IMG/VR virus record: IMGVR_UViG_3300010045_000008
Span: 1-29,367 of that record
DNA from: a virus
DNA: 29,367 nt
Reading direction: 5' to 3' (one strand)
A program made the position numbers and the translations under genes. The notes under the pieces are model-generated. The model worked only from the letters and a program-made list of their open reading frames with translations, made no database searches and was not told where the DNA came from. Positions 21,556 through 27,818 of this stretch are shown one piece after another; position 1 is the first letter of the stretch; every line of letters starts with the position of its first letter.

Positions 21556-22154
21556 ACGCACATCCAGAATTGGAAGGTGTAGGTCTGGTCCGACGCCGGC
21601 ACGAACACCACGTGGTCGACCGGCGACCAGTCCGCTTCTACGAGCATCTGGCTCATGTCGTCCACGGACCACGACCAGTAGTGCTCGGCGTTCCCGTAGT
21701 GCAGCGGCTCGGAGACCGGCGTCGACAGGAACAGGTACTTCGACTTCATCCGGAGCTGCTGGAGAAGGAAGTCGGGGTCGTCCATGTGCTCGATCGTCTC
21801 GGAGCACACGTACAGATCGACGCCCGGTGTGAGAGACCCCAGGGTGTCCGGGAGGGGGCCGACGATGTGAAGTCCCTCCTGACGGTTGATGTCCCCGAGG
21901 ACGAGGCGGCCGGCCCGCAGGGACAAGGACAGCTCCCGGGGGATGGTGCCGTCCCCACAGGAGAGATCGGCGATCGAGTCGACGATCAGCCCGCCCTCTT
22001 CCACCCAGGTACGAATGAACTTCACCGACGCGGCGACTCGTTCGACGTGGTCCGGCCAGACCGTGTGCTGATAGCCGTCCGGGTACGTGCGCATGTAGAA
22101 CTGCCGCTCTTCCTGTGTGGAAGAACGGCTGTCCCGGATCCTTGTTCTGGTCAC
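21552..22154 (-). CDS. Class I SAM-dependent methyltransferase
   Basis: The 200-aa protein starts at GTG 22154, sharing one base with the previous stop. Motif I is IADLSCGDGTIPREL, followed by an acidic residue after the second strand (RLVLGDINR) and the post-I/II region LYVCSETIEHMDDPDFLLQQL, which is typical of Methyltransf_11/23 proteins. The C-terminal half holds STPVSEP and an HYWSWSVDDMSQML segment. Located between two glycosyltransferases, it probably methylates a sugar or glycan intermediate. It could also act on another small molecule. Confidence 0.88.
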   Translation of the reverse strand: MTRTRIRDSRSSTQEERQFYMRTYPDGYQHTVWPDHVERVAASVKFIRTWVEEGGLIVDSIADLSCGDGTIPRELSLSLRAGRLVLGDINRQEGLHIVGPLPDTLGSLTPGVDLYVCSETIEHMDDPDFLLQQLRMKSKYLFLSTPVSEPLHYGNAEHYWSWSVDDMSQMLVEADWSPVDHVVFVPASDQTYTFQFWMCV

Positions 22155-22873
22155 TAGATCCTGTACTCCTCACGGATCTTGTCCATGGTCTCGGAGAACT
22201 CGCCCTCGGGTGAGGCGTACCGCTGCCATGCCGTGCGATCGGCGGTGTCAACACTCGGGGAGTTCACCACCGCGTAGCGCTCGTCCAGCGCAGCCTTCCC
22301 GGCCGCCGGGTGCAGGTGCTCGATGATGACGTCTTCCAGGTAGGTCAGCTCGAAAGCCCTTCCCAGCTCCATCCAGAAGTTGTCCACGTAGAGGTGCATG
22401 AGCGTCGGGGGCGCCATCCACCCCATCGCCTTGACCATGCGCATGTGCATGAACGCGGCTGTCGCGAGATTCTCCCTCTGGAACAGATCGTTTCCGTACG
22501 CCACACACGGCAGGCGGGCGTCGTTCAGGGCCTCGATCACCCTGTCTTCCCAACCTGTGGTCCGGGGCATGTGGTCGTCGCCCATGAAGCCGACGTAGCG
22601 GTACGCGTCCCGGTAGATCGCTGCCGCACGGTTGAGCGGACGGACCATCCCGGACTGCGCGCTGTCCCCGGGATCCGGGCCGAAGGTCACCATGCTGTGC
22701 ACCACCCCCTCTTCCAGGAGCGTCTTGTACGCGGTCAGCTCCGGGTCGTCCCAGTCCGTGACGAACACCAGATCCGCGTGCTGGGTGCCGGTGTCTCGCC
22801 ATCCCTCGGAAAGCCGGGCCGCGTTCTGCGGACGGCCACGGGTCGGGACCAGGACCACCAGATCCTTCTTCAT
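22154..22873 (-). CDS. Glycosyltransferase-like protein (GT-A type)
   Basis: The 239-aa protein has GGAAGAGG five bases before ATG 22873. It starts KKDLVVLVPTRGRPQNAARL, continues with DLVFVTDWDDPELTAYK, and has a central GFMGDDHMPRTTGWEDRVI in which the GDDH acts as the metal-binding motif. Later VDNFWMELGRAFELTYLEDV and HLHPAAGKAA look like the acceptor region. The plan matches GT-A glycosyltransferases found in phage genomes. It opens the sugar part of the operon directly behind the membrane-protein genes. Confidence 0.75.
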   Translation of the reverse strand: MKKDLVVLVPTRGRPQNAARLSEGWRDTGTQHADLVFVTDWDDPELTAYKTLLEEGVVHSMVTFGPDPGDSAQSGMVRPLNRAAAIYRDAYRYVGFMGDDHMPRTTGWEDRVIEALNDARLPCVAYGNDLFQRENLATAAFMHMRMVKAMGWMAPPTLMHLYVDNFWMELGRAFELTYLEDVIIEHLHPAAGKAALDERYAVVNSPSVDTADRTAWQRYASPEGEFSETMDKIREEYRI

Positions 22874-22875
22874 GG

Positions 22876-23268
22876 TCACCTCTTCCTTGTTGCTGCTGAA
22901 CGTGCCAGATCCCGCAGTGCGCGCGACTCGGAGTGAGAACGCAGCAGCAGTACGAGAACGACACCGAGGAGTGCTGTCCCGACGATGCACCCGAGAACCA
23001 CCAGGAGGATCATCGCGACAGCGGCGAAGGCAAACATCAGCACCACGGTAACTCCCGCGATGATGATGATGCCTCCGAGGAACATCACGTAGTACGGCGC
23101 GTACTTCTCCAGGACCGACTGCCCGGGATTCTGGTCAACTGGCGCGTTCGATATCACCGGTGCCGCGTAGTGGTGATGAACGTGGATGTGGTTTCCGCCC
23201 GTCGTTTCCGGCGGAGTCGGGTTGGTCCGGAAGTACTGGGTGATCTCGTTCAGCCGGTCCTCGTCCAT
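22876..23268 (-). CDS. Two-TM membrane protein with His-rich N-terminus (Spd-like)
   Basis: The 130-aa protein starts at ATG 23268, six bases after AGGAGG. A soluble N-terminus (RLNEITQYFRTNPTPPETTG) leads into HIHVHHHYAAP, then two long hydrophobic helices (~residues 65-90 and ~92-115, ending LVLLLRSHSESRALRDLA) and a basic tail. Short proteins with a Pro/His-rich head, two helices and a basic end occur in the spread (spd) genes of Streptomyces conjugative plasmids. The assignment is by architecture and neighbourhood only. Confidence 0.6.
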   Translation of the reverse strand: MDEDRLNEITQYFRTNPTPPETTGGNHIHVHHHYAAPVISNAPVDQNPGQSVLEKYAPYYVMFLGGIIIIAGVTVVLMFAFAAVAMILLVVLGCIVGTALLGVVLVLLLRSHSESRALRDLARSAATRKR

Positions 23269-23270
23269 GG

Positions 23271-23396
23271 TTATCCTCCTTTCATGTCCCACAGCATGAC
23301 GACCGTCAGGAATATCAGGACGGTCACGGTCAGGATGATTCGATACTCATTCCTTGAATGCCCCCGGGAATTCCAGCGGCGCCTTCGCTTAGCCAC
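23271..23396 (-). CDS. 41-aa single-TM micro-protein
   Basis: GTG 23396 overlaps the end of the previous gene. The product starts with a strongly basic head (MAKRRRRWNSRGHSRNEYR) and continues with one transmembrane helix (IILTVTVLIFLTVVMLW). Its last codons contain the AGGAGG that serves the following gene, so the two are coupled. The positive-inside rule puts its head in the cytoplasm. It fits the string of small membrane proteins downstream of the translocase. Confidence 0.6.
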   Translation of the reverse strand: MAKRRRRWNSRGHSRNEYRIILTVTVLIFLTVVMLWDMKGG

Positions 23397-23586
23397 TGCG
23401 TCCGCTCCTGGTGACGAGAGCGAGGAATCCCGTGGGAATTCCCACCAGAACCGCGAGGACGATGGTCCCGAGGACGTTCGTGTTGACGTTGTCGCCCGGC
23501 ATGAGGGATGCCAGGATGGCGACTTCGACCAGCACCATGACCCACATCACGGCTCGGCCTGTGCTCATCTCCTGCTGCTTGCTCAT
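23389..23586 (-). CDS. Small two-TM membrane protein (Spd-like)
   Basis: The 65-aa protein has GGAGGA seven bases before ATG 23586. Two hydrophobic helices (AVMWVMVLVEVAILASLM and VLGTIVLAVLVGIPTGFLAL) are separated by a short polar turn (PGDNVNTN), with a basic end (TRSGRSG). It is the first gene after the repeat region that follows the translocase gene. Small membrane proteins in this position are the rule in Streptomyces tra-spd operons, where they help spread of the plasmid in the mycelium; direct homology is not shown. Confidence 0.6.
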   Translation of the reverse strand: MSKQQEMSTGRAVMWVMVLVEVAILASLMPGDNVNTNVLGTIVLAVLVGIPTGFLALVTRSGRSG

Positions 23587-23601
23587 GATCTGTTCCTCCT
23601 T

Positions 23602-23749
23602 CTGACAACACCTGACAGGGTTCCGTGACTGTCACAGGAAAAGTCCCTAAGGCCAGATGGTCTGTCAGGGGGTGCTGACAACCCCCTGACACACCGCCTG
23701 ACAGGGGACCTGACACGGCCTGACAACGACCGTGACAGGGACCCTGACA
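23602..23749 (-). repeat. Helically phased TGACA repeats behind the translocase gene (clt-like)
   Basis: TGACA, mostly within CCTGACA, starts at 23603, 23613, 23676, 23687, 23699, 23711, 23721, 23733 and 23745; the last seven are 10-12 bases apart, one per helical turn and all in the same direction. Inverted copies give GTGAC-T-GTCAC (23625-23635) and a hairpin TGTCAGGGGGT/ACCCCCTGACA (23663-23691, 11-bp stem). The block fills the gap between the translocase stop and the next gene. Streptomyces plasmids carry short direct repeats bound by TraB, the clt locus, in such a position. Confidence 0.8.
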
Positions 23750-23753
23750 CTTC

Positions 23754-25742
23754 CTACGCGGCGGGACTCTCGCCCTCTGCTTCCGCCTCGAAGACGGCGC
23801 GTGCCTTGATGCGGTACGGGGGCTTGCCGTTGAGGTCGACCAGGCGGCCGGCCGTTACGAGCTGACGCAGTTCCTTGTACACCCACGGGCGGGACCGGCC
23901 GACTTTCTCCGGGAGTTCCGCCACATCCGCGTAGGAGACGAGATCCTTCCCGTCGTTCTCCAGCTCCTGGAGAATGTCCTCCAGGAGTTCGCGTGCCTCT
24001 TCGATCGGGACCTCGTCCTTCTGGTCCGCGCCGAATGTGATGTTCGACTTCGACCGCTTGACGAGCGGCTCTTCGATATTCACTTCACCCTCCTCCGTGG
24101 TCCGTGTGGTCATGTTCACCTCGGTGTCTTCGCCGTCGTCCTCGTCTTCGTCCTGCGGAATTCCAGGAAGACCGGCAAGGAACTGCTCGTCCTGGAGTTT
24201 GATTCCCCGGGACAGAATAGCTTTCGTACCGGGATCCATCGTGGCCCGAAATCCCTTCGACGCTTCGAGTGCCGCACGCTTCTGCTCGTACGTCATCCTC
24301 ACCGCGCGGCCATCCTCCGACCACGAATCGTGCGGAGTTCCGACCACCTCCGCGTAGAGGGAACCAGCGAAGTCATTCCCCCACTTGGTCGGATCGGCGC
24401 CGGCCGCGAGCGTCTCGGGTGAAAGGGAGAACCTTGCGTCCTGTGTTTCCTTGCACCCATGACACAGGCTCTGGCCGAATTGTCCTCGGGTCTTCCGGCT
24501 GAGGTTGTCGTGGGGAACGGTCTGCATCGAGAGGTTCATGTGGACGCCGATCGACCGCAGCTTCCGGACCGCCTCGTCCAGTTCGTCATCCATGAGGGAT
24601 GCGACGTCGGCCGCCTCCTCGATGTCGATGAACACGGCCGGGACTCCGTGGTCGGTGTAGCACTCAGGGATCCACTGCTTGTACCCAGTACCACCATCCG
24701 CCCTGGTCAGAGACCCGAGCAGACCGGCCCGGTACTCCACGAGGGACGGAAGGTTCCGGATCAGGGTCAGCGTCTCTGTCTTCGTCTTGGCCGCGATGTC
24801 GATCGCATCCGCGATGTCCCCGAAGGACTGCGCGAACTTCGCCGGGTCCGCCACGACGACGACCACATCCGTACGCTGCCGCATCTCCACGATCGCCGTG
24901 CAGATGGTCTCCGTCTTGCCGGATCCGGTCATCCCCGTGGTAATGGTGTGTGAGAGCTGCCGGGGGTTCTCGTTGTCCGGGTCACCCACGATCCACCACA
25001 GGATGTCCGTCCCGTCCGTCCGGTTTCCGAGGAAGACCGGAGCGTCCGCGATGGACTTCCGGAAGGCATACGGACCCGTGTACACCAGGGGCTTCGAAGT
25101 GTCCCGCATGGGAGCGAAGACGATGTCCACCTGATCCGCGCGGCCCTTGACCGGGCGGACCTTGATGTCCTCCTCACCCATGCCGACCGCGCTCGCGATG
25201 CTGCCTCGTGACTGCTGCACATCGTTCGCCGTGTCCTCGCCCTGCTTGAGCTGGACACGTGCCGTGACCTGGGCATCTGTCGCTTCGACCTTTTTCTCAC
25301 GGGCGTTGCGCAGTGCGGCGACCTTCCCACCCAGGACGCCAGCGCCCTCGCCGGAACGGTCCGCGTCGGAAGCCGGCGTGTTGCTCGCGTGCCGGATACC
25401 CCATGCCACGCACAGGAACAGACCGCCCACGACCCACGCCGTAAGCGTGTCCCTGGACCAGGGAGTACCGACGCCGGCGAAGAGGATCCAGCCAAGCACG
25501 AAGGCAGTGAAAACGGTCATGACCACCTGGGTGTGCTTGTGCCTCTTTCCCCAGGTCAGGTACGTCATGCCGGTGACGAGCGTCGCCAAGATGGCGAACA
25601 CCGCCACCCACACTGGGTTCCCTGCGATCGTGAAGTGGATCACGATCGACGCGGGGAACGCGAGGATCACGAGGATGAACGGGACCACGTACGGAACCGT
25701 CTTGGTGGCGAACCATCCGCCGATCGACATACGACGGGTCAT
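23754..25742 (-). CDS. Membrane-anchored FtsK/SpoIIIE-type DNA translocase, TraB-like
   Basis: ATG 25742 (GGGAGGG five bases upstream) is preferred over an ATG 11 codons earlier. The 662-aa protein has four N-terminal membrane helices (~residues 17-39, 42-62, 73-90, 98-114), a charged linker, then the motor: Walker A GMTGSGKT at 270-277, VVVVVADPAKFAQ, and Walker B AVFIDIEEAAD at ~369-379, followed by SMQTVPHDNLSRKTRGQFGQ. After an acidic linker, residues ~585-650 form a winged helix (VSYADVAELPEKVGRSRPWV, LRQLVTAGRLVDLNG). This order, membrane anchor, RecA-like motor and DNA-reading winged helix, is that of TraB, which moves double-stranded DNA between Streptomyces cells. Confidence 0.88.
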   Translation of the reverse strand: MTRRMSIGGWFATKTVPYVVPFILVILAFPASIVIHFTIAGNPVWVAVFAILATLVTGMTYLTWGKRHKHTQVVMTVFTAFVLGWILFAGVGTPWSRDTLTAWVVGGLFLCVAWGIRHASNTPASDADRSGEGAGVLGGKVAALRNAREKKVEATDAQVTARVQLKQGEDTANDVQQSRGSIASAVGMGEEDIKVRPVKGRADQVDIVFAPMRDTSKPLVYTGPYAFRKSIADAPVFLGNRTDGTDILWWIVGDPDNENPRQLSHTITTGMTGSGKTETICTAIVEMRQRTDVVVVVADPAKFAQSFGDIADAIDIAAKTKTETLTLIRNLPSLVEYRAGLLGSLTRADGGTGYKQWIPECYTDHGVPAVFIDIEEAADVASLMDDELDEAVRKLRSIGVHMNLSMQTVPHDNLSRKTRGQFGQSLCHGCKETQDARFSLSPETLAAGADPTKWGNDFAGSLYAEVVGTPHDSWSEDGRAVRMTYEQKRAALEASKGFRATMDPGTKAILSRGIKLQDEQFLAGLPGIPQDEDEDDGEDTEVNMTTRTTEEGEVNIEEPLVKRSKSNITFGADQKDEVPIEEARELLEDILQELENDGKDLVSYADVAELPEKVGRSRPWVYKELRQLVTAGRLVDLNGKPPYRIKARAVFEAEAEGESPAA

Positions 25743-25784
25743 CGAGACCCTCCCTTCGTGCTTCGTACTGGTCATGACCTGGGG

Positions 25785-26279
25785 TTACTTTCCGCCACGG
25801 TTGACGGTGAAGCCGGATCCCCGGCCGCCGCGCCGGGCGCGGGACGGGCGGCCGTTGCCACCGTCCTCGATGTCCTGGATGAAGTTGTCCATGAAGGACC
25901 AGGCGGCCACGGCCTCAGCCGCGCCGTCACCACAGTCATCCGCGACCGCGTCCAGCTTCCTACCGACCTTCCGCAGGACCGTCCGCAGGACGATGCGCTG
26001 CTTCACGGTGAGGCCGCCTTCGGACGCCTCACGTGCCGCCCTGCGTGCGTGCACCTTCATCTGGCCGGCGGCCATGGCCACGGTGACCCCGAGGAAGTGC
26101 AGCAGCTTGCGGATCGCCTCACAGAACTCACGGAGGTCGTCCGAGTTGGCGAGGTCGAGATCCAGCATGGAGCGCTGGAGCTGGTCGATCATGCTGAGCC
26201 GGGATGTCGCCGTCTGCTGGCTGGTGCCGTCCCCGTTCTTCTGGGTGGACGTCTTCGGTGTGGTGTCGGTGGATGCCAT
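25785..26279 (-). CDS. Helical protein beside the translocase, possible transfer-accessory protein
   Basis: The 164-aa protein starts at the second ATG of an ATGACCATG box, eight bases after GGAGG. After a polar N-terminus it is helical: MIDQLQRSMLDLDLANSDDL, EFCEAIRKLLHFLGVTVAMA, a basic KVHARRAAREA stretch and LRTVLRKVGRKLDAVADDCG. It ends in a Gly/Arg tail (GRPSRARRGGRGSG). Proteins of this shape, helical body with a short basic tail, accompany traB genes in integrative elements of Streptomyces, but I cannot confirm homology. It may bind DNA or the translocase. Confidence 0.55.
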   Translation of the reverse strand: MASTDTTPKTSTQKNGDGTSQQTATSRLSMIDQLQRSMLDLDLANSDDLREFCEAIRKLLHFLGVTVAMAAGQMKVHARRAAREASEGGLTVKQRIVLRTVLRKVGRKLDAVADDCGDGAAEAVAAWSFMDNFIQDIEDGGNGRPSRARRGGRGSGFTVNRGGK

Positions 26280-26291
26280 GGTCATTTCCTC

Positions 26292-27350
26292 CTATGCGCT
26301 CTTGGCCAGTGCCCTGCGCACGGCCGTGTGAAGGGTGTTCTTCTTTGTGTCCTCAAACCCGGGGGTCGCGAGGACAGCGGACTTGATCGCATCGGAGTTG
26401 TCCCCGACCTGTCCACGGATGTCCTCGATCAGCGCGGGCAGCTTCCGGCGTGAGGACAGCTGGTCTGTCGTTGTCCTCGGGGACACCGGAGCCTTGTCCT
26501 CTGCGGGGACAGGAGCGGGGGTGTAGTGGTACGCGTCCGAGGACACGGTGTCCTCGGCAGTGAGGACACCGTCCGTCCCGTACATCCAGTCCGGCCGGAC
26601 CGGGATCCTGTCCTCAGAGGACACGAGGATGTCCTCGGGGACATCGAATGCCTTGGCGATCAGGGACGCGGCTCTGTCCCCGGCCGTCTGTCCTGTCCTT
26701 ACGGTGAGGATGTCCCCGGGGACAGACTCTGTGTCCTCTGTCCTCGCGGGGACAGGGAGACCGGCTCGGTACGTCTTGTCCTCGAACACCCAGCGCGTGT
26801 CCTTGTCCTCTGAGGACGGGACGTGGACACGGTCTGTGTCCTCTGTCCTGTCCTCTGTGAGGACAGCGTTGAGGACAGCGGCGGAGGCAGGGGACACGGC
26901 GAGATGAAGCAGGTGTCCGAGGACAAGAGCCGGGATGCAGGACGCGACGATGGTCAGCTGCGTCTGGTACCCGCTGATCAGATCGCGCTGGTAGAGGTGC
27001 GCGATCGGCTGTGCGGCCATGGCCACGGCAATGGACAGGATGGCCCCTGCTACAGCCGTGCGCTTGCCGGGTGACCCCTTGGGACGTTTCGTGGCCACGA
27101 CAGCGGAGATACCCGCGTACGCGGTCAGGACGAAGGGCATTCCCCATGCGAGCCTCGTGGACCAGCCGGCGGTGTGCGCGAGGTAGTGCTCGCCCGGTGC
27201 GCACATGGTGAGGACAACAACGGCGACGACGGGACGTCCCCAGTTCGTGAGGACATCGACCCACCAGGGAGTGTCATACCCCGAGGACACCGGGCGTGCC
27301 TTGTCCTTGCGCCGGAACTTGTCCCCGAGGACACGAAGAGGCTTGATCAT
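26292..27350 (-). CDS. Four-TM Spd-like membrane protein with an ED-rich C-terminal region
   Basis: ATG 27350 follows GAGGA by seven bases. The 352-aa protein has a basic head, four membrane helices (~residues 38-58, 66-86, 98-116, 131-155; for example VLTAYAGISAVV) and a long soluble tail full of Glu-Asp pairs (LTEDRTEDTDR, SSEDKDTRW), caused by GAGGAC repeats in its DNA. The last 50 residues (LPALIEDIRGQVGDNSDAIK and LHTAVRRALAKSA) look like a small helical DNA-binding unit. Four helices plus a C-terminal DNA-binding part match the plan of SpdB2-type proteins that work with TraB. It opens the P4 unit. Confidence 0.65.
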   Translation of the reverse strand: MIKPLRVLGDKFRRKDKARPVSSGYDTPWWVDVLTNWGRPVVAVVVLTMCAPGEHYLAHTAGWSTRLAWGMPFVLTAYAGISAVVATKRPKGSPGKRTAVAGAILSIAVAMAAQPIAHLYQRDLISGYQTQLTIVASCIPALVLGHLLHLAVSPASAAVLNAVLTEDRTEDTDRVHVPSSEDKDTRWVFEDKTYRAGLPVPARTEDTESVPGDILTVRTGQTAGDRAASLIAKAFDVPEDILVSSEDRIPVRPDWMYGTDGVLTAEDTVSSDAYHYTPAPVPAEDKAPVSPRTTTDQLSSRRKLPALIEDIRGQVGDNSDAIKSAVLATPGFEDTKKNTLHTAVRRALAKSA

Positions 27351-27369
27351 TGTCCTGTCCTCTCTGGTC

Positions 27370-27421
27370 ATTTACCTAAATCAGTTTGGCTAATGTACTG
27401 TCCCCGCTGTCCTCGTGTCCA
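27370..27421 (-). promoter_or_regulatory. Promoter P4 with degenerate operators
   Basis: On the reverse strand TGGACA (27421-27416), an 18-base spacer and TACATT (27397-27392). Behind it lie TTAGCCAAA (27393-27385) and ATTTAGGTAAAT (27381-27370), each a variant of the P2/P3 palindrome. It would drive the Spd-like gene and the long operon to the SDR gene at 19541. Confidence 0.6.
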
Positions 27422-27436
27422 GTGTCCTCGGGGACA

Positions 27437-27469
27437 AAGAAACGAGGACACCCATTCCGGGTGTCCTCG
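27437..27469 (-). terminator. Rho-independent terminator made of the heptamer repeat
   Basis: CGAGGACACCC (27443-27453) and GGGTGTCCTCG (27459-27469) form a perfect 11-bp stem with a 5-base loop. On the reverse strand TTTCTTTG follows directly. It ends the unit above and lies 15 bases before the -35 box of P4. Confidence 0.85.
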
Positions 27470-27516
27470 CAGCTGTCCCTGTCCCTTGTCCTTGTCCTCG
27501 CGGCTGTCCTCTGTCC

Positions 27517-27723
27517 TCACTTCGGGTAGAGGACATCCAGGAGTTGTCCTCGGAGTTCTGTCCTCGCTCTGTCCCATGCGATCACGGAGGACATGTCCTC
27601 GGGGACAAGCCGTACTGTCCCCACATTGCGGATCAAGGACAACAGATCGGCTGTCCTCTCCGCGTCCTCGGCCGTTGTCCCCTCTTCGAGGACAACGACA
27701 GACGCGATCACTTGTCCTGCCAT
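27517..27723 (-). CDS. Small protein of unknown function
   Basis: The 68-aa protein starts at ATG 27723, six bases after GAGAGGA. It reads as an alpha-beta unit: QVIASVVVLEEG, TAEDAERTADLLSLIRNVGT, then VRLVPEDMSSVIAWDRARTE and a final helix. The strand-helix pattern could be a ferredoxin-like half fold. Its DNA is rich in the GAGGACA heptamer. It overlaps the upstream micro-gene by 16 bases and is followed by a terminator. Confidence 0.55.
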   Translation of the reverse strand: MAGQVIASVVVLEEGTTAEDAERTADLLSLIRNVGTVRLVPEDMSSVIAWDRARTELRGQLLDVLYPK

Positions 27724-27818
27724 GTCCTGTCCTCTCCGGTTGTCCTCTCGGAGAGGACAGCCCACGTGATTCCGAGAACACCGATCAGGGCGACACCACA
27801 GGCACCGACGATGAGCAT
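27708..27818 (-). CDS. 36-aa single-TM micro-protein
   Basis: ATG 27818 overlaps the previous stop (TGATG). The product begins with a hydrophobic helix, MLIVGACGVALIGVLGITWA, and ends in a polar tail SERTTGEDRTWQDK. The start overlap and the overlap of its 3' end with the next gene suggest coupled translation. It may be a membrane peptide or a signal-anchor; the Cys at position 7 is not part of a clear lipobox. Confidence 0.5.
   Translation of the reverse strand: MLIVGACGVALIGVLGITWAVLSERTTGEDRTWQDK

Larger units (their letters stand above)
26347..27758. repeat. Array of GAGGACA/TGTCCTC heptamers
   Basis: Counting by eye, about 26 exact TGTCCTC and 17 exact GAGGACA occur in 1.4 kb, together with many one-base variants (GGGGACA, TGTCCTG, TGTCCTT). 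Less than one copy would be expected by chance. Copies lie in several reading frames of two genes and in the non-coding stretch between them, so the signal is at the DNA or RNA level, not protein. They are scarce in the part coding for membrane helices (26930-27200). Five copies of the dyad TGTCCYCGGGGACA lie at 26472, 26630, 26711, 27423 and 27594. Confidence 0.9.

Noticed and set aside
21555-22254. N-terminal extension of the GT2 gene up to 22254
   Set aside because: The extra 230 codons lie opposite or across the methyltransferase gene in another frame; the GTGA overlap at 21555 gives the natural start.
23602-23749. CRISPR array
   Set aside because: The repeats are only 5-7 bases long with 5-6 base gaps; there are no 25-40 base repeats with unique spacers and no cas gene.
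25147-26331. Forward open frame of 394 codons opposite the translocase gene
   Set aside because: It lies antisense to the Walker-motif gene and its neighbour, with Ser/Arg/Pro-rich composition and no initiation signal.
26347-27758. CRISPR or simple tandem repeat in the heptamer-rich region
   Set aside because: Copies are irregularly spaced and in both orientations, with no constant unit length.
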